From NCBI GenBank assembly GCA_015832175.1, contig WJXW01000008.1:1-64000 (forward strand): 64,000 bases of DNA, read 5' to 3'. The stretch is from Paraphaeosphaeria minitans. Taxonomy: Eukaryota > Ascomycota > Dothideomycetes > Pleosporales > Didymosphaeriaceae. Below are positions 1-9,659 of the stretch, in pieces. Position 1 is the stretch's first letter, and each line of letters begins with the position of its first letter. Below the pieces are notes generated by a model. The model saw only the letters and a program-made list of their open reading frames with translations, was not told the DNA's origin and ran no database searches. The translations under genes and the position numbers were made by a program.

Positions 1-114
1 ACCCTAACCCTAACCCTAACCCTAACCCTAACCCTAACCCTAACCCTAACCCTAACCCTAACCCTAACCCTAACCCTAACCCTAACCCTAACCCTAACCC
101 TAACCCTAACCCTA
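1..114. repeat. Telomere, 19 CCCTAA units
   Basis: Uninterrupted tandem CCCTAA (TTAGGG on the other strand) with no variant units, starting at the first base and ending abruptly at the non-repeat sequence cgcacc. This is the vertebrate-type repeat used by most filamentous fungi, and the orientation is that of a left chromosome end. The tract may have been longer than what was sequenced. Confidence 0.98.
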
Positions 115-240
115 CGCACCAGCGGTTCTTCCCATCCCGACGGGCCCACCCACCCCACCTCTCCCTTGCACTCACGAACGGGTTTCCTATCCTACCTCTC
201 CTATACACTTATAAACGGGTTTCCTATTCTACCTCAAGAT
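115..240. repeat. Telomere-adjacent GC-rich segment with a 37-bp repeat
   Basis: A short GC-richer junction between the telomere and the AT-rich subtelomere. The core acgggtttcct begins at 178 and again at 215, giving a 37-bp direct repeat whose second copy is decayed by C-to-T changes. A further acggg at about 139 may be an older unit. No gene is visible. Confidence 0.6.
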
Positions 241-1686
241 TTTTCCCTACTTTAACTCCCTTTAACTTATATTAGTATACTCCTTATCTAGTTATAATAT
301 TATATCTCTTTTCTAAAAAAGTCCTAACTTTTCTCTACTATATAAAGTTTTATAATAAGAAGCTTATTCTTCTCTCCTTACTAAGTTTGTTTTATAGTAT
401 AACTAATAACTTTAAACAACATTTAATAAGTCCATCCTATATTACTCTACATAACTTTATTTTACTTTATATAGCTTTATACCACTTTATATAACATTTA
501 ATAACTTCACCTTACATCCCTTTATAGAAAGTTATGTTACTTTATATCACTTTATACAACTTAACACTACTTTATAAACCTTTATAAAATATTTAATAAC
601 TGTACCTTATACTATTTTATAGAAAGTTATATAGTATTATATAGCTTTATATTACTTTATTACAATTTATATCACTTTATATAACTTTATTAAATATCTA
701 ATAACTTTACCATATATCACTTTATATAGCTTTATAGTAATTTATATCACTTTATATAACTTAATACAACCTTATATAACTTTACTTTATATTACTTTAT
801 ATACCTTTATATTACTTTATAATAATTTATATCCCTTTATATAACTTAATACAACCTTATATAACTTTATAAAATATTTAATAACTTTACTACATATTAC
901 TTTATATAGCTTTATGTCCCTTTATAATAATTTATATCCTTTTATATAGCTTAACACGACCTTATATACCTGTATAGAATAGTTAATAACTTTACCTTAT
1001 ATTACTTTTTAAAAAGTTATATTACTTTATATTTTCTATAACTTTAGAAATATATATTTTCCCTTTAATAAAAAATAACCCTTTAGTTTTTTTTTCTTAA
1101 TTTTATAATAACTAGAAATTATTTATTATCTACTACATAGTTTAGTAATTTAGTTTTATTATTTATAAGTCCTACTTCTACTTATAAATACTACTACTTT
1201 AATAATTTCTTTTATATTCTCTTTTTAATAGAAATATAAATTATTAATATAAAATTAAATTTAGTTTCACTCTAGTAGTTATATAATACTATTAGTATAA
1301 ACTATTTAAAGTAAAACTTATGATTACTAAATAAGTAAAAATTATTATAAGTATATAAAAAAGTATACTACTATTTAATAACTAGTGGTAAAGTTTATAA
1401 AAAAGTAGAAATATAGTTTAATTATAATTTTATTAAATTCTAATAAGTTATAAGATAGTATCAATACTAGTACTTAGGTTTTTAGAAATTTACTTATTTT
1501 ATACAATTCCTAAACTCTTCTAGAAGACTCTAGTTTCTATTTTTTCTATAATTTCTAAAACTTACATCCTATTATACTAATATATAGTAAAGTAAAATAA
1601 AATCTATAATAGATAGGCTAACTCTACTATAATATGTACAAAGTGAGATTTTTTAAAAAATAGAAGTAAAGTACTATATTCTAGGC
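241..1686. repeat. AT-rich subtelomeric repeat, copy 1
   Basis: Very AT-rich sequence built mostly of degenerate iterations of actttata/tagctttata words (about 370-1020), then a non-iterated AT-rich part to about 1680. No coding frame is visible. The stretch around 900-1377 recurs almost unchanged at 6546-7023 with a constant offset of 5646 bases, and 280-900 is related to about 7030-8100. The telomeric helicase gene is therefore bracketed by copies of the same subtelomeric sequence. Confidence 0.85.
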
Positions 1687-4600
1687 CTAATTCTTCTCTT
1701 TAAGTTTTATAATAACTCTTATAGCTACTACCATTGCATTACTAAGAAATTCGCCCCAGATACGTTCACAATGGCGCTGTCCAAGCCATACCTGGTACGC
1801 CTGGCACGAAACCTCGCACTCGCCCTGGAACCCGCACTGCCGAATGATCTCAAGCCCATCCGCAATCCCCGTTGCTGCCCTGGCCACAGGAATCACAATG
1901 TTCGGCCACTGGCACGAGTTCGCGACGTCCTGCCCTGTCGCGCACCACTTCTGGCTCACCCAGCACCTTCGACAGCTGTGGCAGTTCCCAGCGTCGCGCA
2001 CCCCTCGCCGGAACTCGTCCATGTCCCTCCCCATCATCATGGGCTGCGCCGTGCACAGCATCGTTCTGTGCTCTTGCCAGCCTGCCCGCCCCAGCACCCA
2101 GCATATCGCACACCCGGCCCGCAGCTCGTCCATGCTTGCCTCCACCTCTTGCCACTCACTCGCCGCGAGCGACTGGGCCTGCTGCCACTCGATCCGGCCC
2201 TCACCGCATCGATCGCACCCAGCCGAGTCCATGTCACTGCACACTACCCGCTGCCCATCCATGTACTCGCTCATCTTCCCGCGCCGGCAGCCTTCGCTCT
2301 CGATGAACATGCCCATCGCGCACACGTCCACCGACGCTCCACCCTCCCGGATTCGCCTCTCCACCTCACCTGGCTCGACGATGATGACCGAGTCCGCCAC
2401 CTCGCCGCTACGCCCCGCACGCCCACTCTCCTGGCAGTAGTCGATCATGCTCCATGGCATGCCTACGTGCAAGACGAACACGATGCTGGGAAAGTTAACC
2501 CCAGTACCGAGCGCTGATGTTGCCACGATGAGCCCGCCTTCGTCCAGCCAGCTGGCGAGGATCTCGGTTCGATCCAACTCGCCAGCGTGGTAGTGCTTGC
2601 AGCCCAGCGCCCCTGCCAGCATTTCGCATGCAGTCCTGCTGTGGCAGTAGATGACGCCTTTCTGGCCACCCCGCAGCTGTTCCTGCCGCCGTCGACACAT
2701 GGCCAGTGCTGCCTCCATGGCCTTACCTCGCCCACACCACGACACGTAATACCGGATGTTGGGCCGCACCGTGCTGGCCCGGATGTAGGTGGCAGCTTGA
2801 ATCAACATGCTTCTACCCAACACCCCCTCCAGCACGGGCGGTAGCGTCGCCGTCAGCAGTACGATCGGGCATGCAAGCACGCGCAGATTCCGCAGCTTCG
2901 CCAGCTTCGGCCGCCAATGGCTGGAGGTGATGATGAGATGGCACTCGTCAATCACCACCCGCTGCAGCTGCTTCTTATCCTTCAGCGAGCTGGCATACTT
3001 CAGGAACCCCGCGCCGCCGGCGACATCAGCACCAACCAGCATGACGGAGGCCGGGTTCGTCTCGTGGTTAACCCATTCCACGCAGTCGATACCGCGCGCG
3101 CGGATACGCGTTGCCAGGTCCTCGATCAGCGCGCGGAACGGCACCACAACCACGGTCACGCCAGCATGGTCGAGGCAGGCCGGCACCATGAACAGCAGAC
3201 TCTTGCCTCCACCTGTGGGGAGCACGACCACCAGCGGTGTCTGACCGTTCACCATAGCGAACATGGCCTGTTCCTGCTCGTCCGACTTGAACGATGCAGT
3301 AGCCTGGCCAAGTGCCTGCTGCATCGCTCTAGACATCGCACTCGCAGTGACACCCCCTGGTTTGGTTTTCTTCTGCGGCACGACCACGGCGAGATCATCT
3401 CTCCCTTTGTCTTGACCGTCTCCTTCTTCTTCCCATCGCCGCTTCCTGGCTGCACTGGGTCGTACCTCGTGCCCATCCACACCTAGAAACTCGTGCCAGC
3501 GCCGACTGAGCGGCCGGAAGGTCTCGATCGAACGCATGCTGAGATGCTTCACAATATCGATGGGCACGCTGTAGTTGGCCAGGCCGATCTTGGTCGTCCG
3601 CGCGCTCTGCAGCTCCAACGGGCTCTCACCGTCCTCGTCGACCTCGGGCTCTTCAATCTCACCCACCTCGTCTTGGTAACCCCGCCCAAACACATCCCCA
3701 ACCACCTCCCGCCCAATCCCCACCGCCGTGTGTCGGTAGTCGAGCGTGTTCAGCGCCACCCCCAGGTGCTTGCCCGTCTCGCGCTTCAGCACCCGCGTCA
3801 GGTGATCCGTGTGCCACGGACCCTGCTCGTTGGCCCACAGGTAGTCGGTGAAGCTGCCGCCCAGCACCTCCACGGTCAGGTACTCTTCGAACGGCTGCAC
3901 GTACGCCAGGTACACAACGAGCACCTGCGAGAGCCGCGAGGGCAGGAACCTTGGGATGACCTTGGGCTTGTCGAACTGCGACTGCGACTTGTAGTAACGG
4001 ACCACCGTCATGATCTGTCCGTCCATCACGAAGAGGTTGCGGTCCTGCAGTGCTCCGTTGCGGAACCGCATCGACGTGATCTCGGTGCCCCGACCTGGCA
4101 TTCCCTCGTCAATGTGGAGATTGGCAAGCTCCAGCTCCTTGAAGCGCTTGACACTGCGCAGGTACAGCTTCACGCGTGCAACGTTCCAAGTCCCATCTCC
4201 GGAGCGGAGCTTCCGACCCTGCTCGTCCTGCATCATCCGTTCGAGCATCCATCGCAAGCCATTCTCCAGGCCGTTGTTCCCGTGCGTGACAAAGGACATG
4301 CCGCGTCGTGTGCACGCGACATCGTCCTGAATCAGGTCGAGCCGGATCGGGAAACGCTGACCGGGACTGCGGACCCAGAGCAGCTCACCCCAGAGCAGGT
4401 CCTCCAGCTCGGTCAACAGTTCTTGGGCCATCAGCTGGAAATGGTGTATAACGATGGGTCTACCGTTGAGGTAGAAGATCTTCTTATCCTCTGACCAGAA
4501 GGCGTTGCCCGCGTTGCCGGTATTCATGCCGATGAACTTGCCATAGGCCAGCAGACTAAGCAGCTGGCTCGTCGGGCTGAAGGACCCGTCCGCTAGGAAG

Positions 4601-6108
4601 CGCTTTCTCAGGTCAAGATAGTGGTCACGTTCCACCAAGCCCTGCTGTTCCCGTTGCGCGGGCGGAAGTAGGTGTTCGACACTGATCACCCGAACGCAGT
4701 ACACCATCCCAGCCACTAGATACGAATAGTTCTTCGCGGTGCGCAGTCGACGTGTCTCTGAATCGAACCCAAGCACAGCAGCAAAGTGAACGAGCCCGCT
4801 CTCAAACGGACTGCGGATGTAGGTCGTCATGATGAACGTACTAAGCATCCGGCGCACTAGGACGATGTGGCCGGCTTCGTCGTTGCTGTCCAGGGCCTCC
4901 CAGAGCATGGTGGCCAGCAGCTTTTGGTCCTCTTTCCATGGGAACATCTCCCGCGCGTCCTTCATGGGATCAACTTTGACTCGGCGACCTGTGTGGGCCT
5001 CGGGCGGGCTCTCATCACTGCAGTCGCTGCTGCTGCCGTCGCCGTCGCTGCTGTCGTCGGTGCTGCTGCCCTCGCTACTCTCCGTGTCCTCGCTCTCCTT
5101 GTCCGCTTCTTCGGCGGCGACGATACGTAGGACATAGCACACGAACATCACAATGTACCCAGCATAGCGCGCCTGGCTCTCTGGGTTCTGCAGTCGGGCT
5201 ATCGGCTGCTGGTGGATCTCGTTGGCCTGCGCACTCTTCACCCATCGTCGGGTCTCACGTGGTAGCGAGGACAGCCCTCGGACGCTCTGCTCCACCAGCT
5301 GCTCCACAGCCCGCGCGGCCTTCTGCAGCTTGGGCTCGTCCCGGCGCGGCAGCCGGATCGCGTGGGCAAGGTGCACGCAGTTGCGGTTCGCAAAGTGCTC
5401 TGGCCACTCTGTAAACTTCCACCAGCCTGTCTTGTCTGTCTTTGCGACTTCTGCATCCATCACCTGCTCTTGCCGCTTCCTCTCCTCCTGCGTTCGCGCG
5501 TACTCTGCCAGAATGTCTTCCACCTCTTCTTTATGCGCCCTAGCGTCTGCTCCGCTGTCCGCTACATCGGGGACGCAAACTACAAAGTACCGCTGCCGTC
5601 CTGAAGCGGGGAAGAAAGACTGCATCTTTACCTTCTGGTAGAGCGCATCTGATCCCGTCTTGAACGCTAACCCATGACTGTTGCAGTGTAGTCGTATCTG
5701 GCCCTTGTTTCGCGTAAGATAGCTGCATGCTGGCTGCTTGCATTGGAAGCCGTCCAACGGCGCTCCTAGGACCTGGATTGGCGGTCCGCCAGCGTCTGGT
5801 AGCGTAACGCTGCCCAGCCCTTGTCTTCTCAAAAGAGCGCAGCTTTCAATGAATTTCCTCCGTTCGTTAACTGGTACACTATGCTTTTGACGGAGATGTA
5901 CATCGAGATTTTCTATGCCGGCTTTGTGCTCGCTGCAGCAAAGCACGCCGTACTCCTTAACAAAATGAATATACTTTTGTATATTAGCTTGCGCTAAGTT
6001 TTCTCCTGCTAGTTGCTGTTGCTGCTGAGAGTTCTGTTGATGTGGTGATGTTAGTACTCTGTTAGCTGGGCTTGACGCGGAAGCTCGAGCGTCCCAGCAG
6101 AACTCCAT
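1687..6108 (-). CDS. Telomere-linked RecQ-family helicase with zinc fingers and a tyrosine-recombinase-like domain
   Basis: Intact, apparently intronless 1473-codon gene, and the only clear GC-rich coding region in the window. Predicted order: poly-Gln (residues 25-32); a zinc-finger-like motif (C58, H61, H71, H76); a C2H2 finger (C123, C128, H141, H145); an acidic Ser/Asp tract (about 335-375); a region resembling a tyrosine recombinase, with GRGTEITSMR (about 670), DYRHTA (about 790) and GLANY (Tyr about 846); then a RecQ helicase: PTGGGKS (about 965), DECH (about 1052), LLTATLPP, motif V ATSALGTGVNFP, motif VI QESGRAGRSG (about 1223), and a RecQ-type zinc site ending CDRC (about 1270-1300). 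A Cys-rich tail follows. RecQ enzymes unwind DNA 3'-5'; telomere-linked members are known at fungal chromosome ends. The last 20 residues and the first 50 codons are AT-richer, so the C-terminus may have been extended by read-through into AT-rich sequence. The ATG at 6108 is the first in a clean frame. The helicase call is firm; the recombinase domain is my inference. Confidence 0.95.
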   Translation of the reverse strand: MEFCWDARASASSPANRVLTSPHQQNSQQQQQLAGENLAQANIQKYIHFVKEYGVLCCSEHKAGIENLDVHLRQKHSVPVNERRKFIESCALLRRQGLGSVTLPDAGGPPIQVLGAPLDGFQCKQPACSYLTRNKGQIRLHCNSHGLAFKTGSDALYQKVKMQSFFPASGRQRYFVVCVPDVADSGADARAHKEEVEDILAEYARTQEERKRQEQVMDAEVAKTDKTGWWKFTEWPEHFANRNCVHLAHAIRLPRRDEPKLQKAARAVEQLVEQSVRGLSSLPRETRRWVKSAQANEIHQQPIARLQNPESQARYAGYIVMFVCYVLRIVAAEEADKESEDTESSEGSSTDDSSDGDGSSSDCSDESPPEAHTGRRVKVDPMKDAREMFPWKEDQKLLATMLWEALDSNDEAGHIVLVRRMLSTFIMTTYIRSPFESGLVHFAAVLGFDSETRRLRTAKNYSYLVAGMVYCVRVISVEHLLPPAQREQQGLVERDHYLDLRKRFLADGSFSPTSQLLSLLAYGKFIGMNTGNAGNAFWSEDKKIFYLNGRPIVIHHFQLMAQELLTELEDLLWGELLWVRSPGQRFPIRLDLIQDDVACTRRGMSFVTHGNNGLENGLRWMLERMMQDEQGRKLRSGDGTWNVARVKLYLRSVKRFKELELANLHIDEGMPGRGTEITSMRFRNGALQDRNLFVMDGQIMTVVRYYKSQSQFDKPKVIPRFLPSRLSQVLVVYLAYVQPFEEYLTVEVLGGSFTDYLWANEQGPWHTDHLTRVLKRETGKHLGVALNTLDYRHTAVGIGREVVGDVFGRGYQDEVGEIEEPEVDEDGESPLELQSARTTKIGLANYSVPIDIVKHLSMRSIETFRPLSRRWHEFLGVDGHEVRPSAARKRRWEEEGDGQDKGRDDLAVVVPQKKTKPGGVTASAMSRAMQQALGQATASFKSDEQEQAMFAMVNGQTPLVVVLPTGGGKSLLFMVPACLDHAGVTVVVVPFRALIEDLATRIRARGIDCVEWVNHETNPASVMLVGADVAGGAGFLKYASSLKDKKQLQRVVIDECHLIITSSHWRPKLAKLRNLRVLACPIVLLTATLPPVLEGVLGRSMLIQAATYIRASTVRPNIRYYVSWCGRGKAMEAALAMCRRRQEQLRGGQKGVIYCHSRTACEMLAGALGCKHYHAGELDRTEILASWLDEGGLIVATSALGTGVNFPSIVFVLHVGMPWSMIDYCQESGRAGRSGEVADSVIIVEPGEVERRIREGGASVDVCAMGMFIESEGCRRGKMSEYMDGQRVVCSDMDSAGCDRCGEGRIEWQQAQSLAASEWQEVEASMDELRAGCAICWVLGRAGWQEHRTMLCTAQPMMMGRDMDEFRRGVRDAGNCHSCRRCWVSQKWCATGQDVANSCQWPNIVIPVARAATGIADGLEIIRQCGFQGECEVSCQAYQVWLGQRHCERIWGEFLSNAMVVAIRVIIKLKEKN

Positions 6109-6369
6109 CGCGAATTAGTAGTAAAAAGTAATGGCTAAACCCTGCGCCACCACCATCCTATTTTGTGAATAAGAGATGGTAGATTAGTATAAGAGGTTAC
6201 GTTGAGATGAATTAGAATGAGAAAGAAATAGAAATAGCTGGGGAATAGGATTGTTTCTGCCCCTAGTCTAACGCGTTTCTGGTATCAAATCCTACCTAAT
6301 TCGTTAACTCTAACCCTAACGCTAAGCCAATCTTAGCGCGTCTGTGACCACCGACGCCTCTTCCTCTTG
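6109..6369. other. 5' flank of the telomeric helicase gene
   Basis: Sequence of intermediate composition upstream of the minus-strand gene, containing its presumed promoter. I see no convincing TATA or other element. It contains the telomere-like tract at 6304-6325 and ends where the AT-rich subtelomeric repeat resumes. Confidence 0.5.
6304..6325. repeat. Degenerate interstitial telomere tract
   Basis: ttaactctaaccctaacgct followed by aa: one perfect CTAACC/CCCTAA core flanked by units carrying single changes, in the same orientation as the terminal telomere. It sits between the 5' end of the helicase gene and the second AT-rich repeat, where a former chromosome end would lie if the terminal block had been added later. 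At about 3.5 units it could be chance, but the context supports it. Confidence 0.55.
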
Positions 6370-8150
6370 GGTAGGCTTTATAGTAATTTATGTCACTTTA
6401 TATAACTTAATACAACCTTATATAACTTTACTTTATATTACCTTATATAGCTTTATATCCCTTTATAATAATTTATATCCTTTTATATAGCTTAACACAA
6501 CCTTTTATAACTGTATAGAATAGTTAATAACTTTACCTTATATTACTTTATATAGCTTTATATCCCTTTATAATAATTTATATCCTTTTATATAACTTAA
6601 CACAACCTTATATAACTGTATAGAATAGTTAATAACTTTACCTTATATTACTTTTTAAAAAGTTATATTACTTTATATTTTCTATAACTTTAGAAATATA
6701 TATTTTCCCTTTAATAAAAAATAACCCTTTAGTTTTTTTTTCTTAATTTTATAATAACTAGAAATTATTTATTATCTACTACATAGTTTAGTAATTTAGT
6801 TTTATTATTTATAAGTCCTACTTCTACTTATAAATACTACTACTTTAATAATTTCTTTTATATTCTCTTTTTAATAGAAATATAAATTATTAATATAAAA
6901 TTAAATTTAGTTTCACTCTAGTAGTTATATAATACTATTAGTATAAACTATTTAAAGTAAAACTTATGATTACTAAATAAGTAAAAATTATTATAAGTAT
7001 ATAAAAAAGTATACTACTATTTAGAATAGAATAAATTTTCTCCTACCCTACCCTCTTTTAACCTAGAAAAGTACACCTTTAGTCTAGTTATAACACTATA
7101 TTTCTATTCTAATTAAACCCTAAGTTTTCTCTACTATATAAAGTTTTATTATAAGAAGCTTATTTTTCTCTTCTTACTACGTTTGTTTTTTGGTATAACT
7201 AATAACTTTAGAGCATATTTAATAACTCTATTCTATATTACTTTATATAGCTTTATATTACTTTATATCACTTTGTATCACTTTATATAGCTTTATATTA
7301 ATTTATATAGCTTTATATAACTTTATAATAATTTATATCACTTTATAATAATTTATATTACTTTATAATAATTTATATCACTTTATATAACTTTATACAT
7401 TATTTAATAACTTTATCTTACATTATTTTATAGAAAGTTATATTACTCTATATAGCTTTACATTACTTTATAGTAATATATATTACTTTATATAACTTAA
7501 CACTACTTTATATAACTTTATAAAATATTTAATAACTTTACCTTACATTACTTTATAGAAAGTTATGCTACTTTATATAGCTTTATATTACTTTATAGTA
7601 ATTTATATCACTTTGTACAACTTAACACAACCTTATATAACTTTATAGAATATTAATAACTTTACCCTACATTACTTTATAGAAAGTGATATTACCTTAT
7701 ATTACTTTATATAGCTTTATATCACTTTATATAGCTTTATATTACTTTTTATAGCTTTATATCACTTTTTATAGCTTTATATTACTTTTTATAGCTTTAT
7801 ATCACTTTTTATAGCTTTACATCACTTTATACAACTTAATATAACCTTATATAACTTTATATAATATTTAATACCTTCACCATATATCACTTTATAGAAA
7901 GTTATATTACTTTATATGGCTTTACATTACTTTATAGAAAGTTATATTACTTTATAGAAAGTTATATTACTTTATATAGCTTTATATCACTTTATACAAC
8001 TTAATATAACCTTGTATAACTTTATAAAATATTTAATCACTTGTCTTACATCACTTTATAGAAAGTTATATCACTTTATATAGCTTTACATTACTTTATA
8101 ATAATTTATATTACTTTATATAACTTAACACAAGAATAATAAACATCTTT
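6370..8150. repeat. AT-rich subtelomeric repeat, copy 2
   Basis: Second block of the telomere-proximal AT-rich repeat. 6546-7023 is almost identical to 900-1377, with a constant offset and only a few substitutions. 7024-8150 resembles 200-1020, with many actttatatagctttatatt-type iterations. No gene is visible. Confidence 0.85.
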
Positions 8151-9659
8151 TATACTCTTTAATAACGTTATCTTACTTTATTTTATATTAATTTACATAC
8201 CCTTATAAAAGACTTAACTATAGTTTATAACCTTATATTATACTAGTTTATATATATTTATAGTACTTTATATAAAGTTATATAATCTTATTTCACCCTT
8301 TATTATTATTAATATCTCTACCTTCTAGTAGTGTATAGTAATATATACTACTATATATAAATCTTTATAGCTTTATATAATCTATCTTTGTATTTATTAA
8401 TATAAATCTTATAAGTTTATATAACTTTTTATTAGTTTATTAAACCTATCTTATAATGCTAACCTTTTACCTTACCTTTATTTATAGAAAGGTCTAATAT
8501 TTTATATAATATATTTTAATATTCTATCCCTTTACTTTACCTATGTTTATATAAATTTATATTAGCTTATATTACGCTTTTAAATTTTAGAACTTTGTTT
8601 TATATTTACTTTTATTATGTTATTATAGTTTATATAGTAAGTTTTACTCTTTTTATCCTCCCCTTTATATTTATTTACATAAATTTATAATACCTTACTT
8701 ATTTTTATATTAATTAATTTCTCTAGATTTTTCGTAGCTTATAGTAGTCTATATAAGTTTATATTTCTCCTATATACCTTTATTTTATACTTTCTAATTT
8801 ATCTTTATTTATACAAATTTACCATACTTTACGTAATTCCTACTAGGATAGCTATATTATTACTTACCATAGGTAGAGTTTAGTATAGCTACCCTAGTGC
8901 TATTAACTAGATATTAATTTAACTTCTACTATTATATATACCCTATAGAAACAACTATATAATATAATAAAATCTTAGTAACTACTAAAACGTTAAGTTT
9001 CTATAGTATATTATATATTACTAAGTAGGGCCTTTTAAGTATATAGTAGATAATTTAAAGATTTATATTTACTATTACTTAGTAAAAGCTATAAATTACA
9101 TTAATTACTTTCTATAGTATAACACTAACTTTTTAATATTTAGGTAGATAGATAGTATTAATAGTAATTACTATAAAACTAGTTCCCTATATAAATAGTA
9201 GCTCTACTTTAATCTTTTATAGTAGAAAATCTAGTAGTACTTAATAGAGGCGTAATATACCTATAGTATAGATAAGTAAGGCTTTCTACTTTATATTACT
9301 ACCTAATTAAAGAGAATACTTAATAGGCCTCTATACTAGAGTAAAATAGTAAAGTAGGCTAGAATAGTAATTATAAGTATATATTACTTATTATAATTAT
9401 ATATATAGATAGATCCTATTTACATCTATATCTTATATATATAGCTATTTATCTTATATATAAACACAAAGAATATATGCACTATAGGGAGAGAGAAGAT
9501 AGAATATAATCCTTATTTAGAATTCTAACTATACGAGTTAGTTAGTAGTGTTTAGGGGCTAGCTTACTACTATGCTGCCCTATAATACTACCTATAAGGA
9601 GTCTACCATATATTATAGGAGTCTGTTAGATATTATTACCAGGATTCTCCTAGGTATTA
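8151..9659. other. RIPed AT-rich sequence, nothing recognised
   Basis: TpA-rich sequence without the short iterations of the preceding block. No coding frame, RNA gene or repeat could be recognised on either strand. It may include the decayed 3' flank of the helicase pseudogene that follows. Confidence 0.5.

Noticed and set aside
1771..5743. Many open frames of 66-333 codons on both strands inside the telomeric helicase gene
   Set aside because: They are shadows of the GC-rich 1473-codon gene in other phases; none has a recognisable motif.
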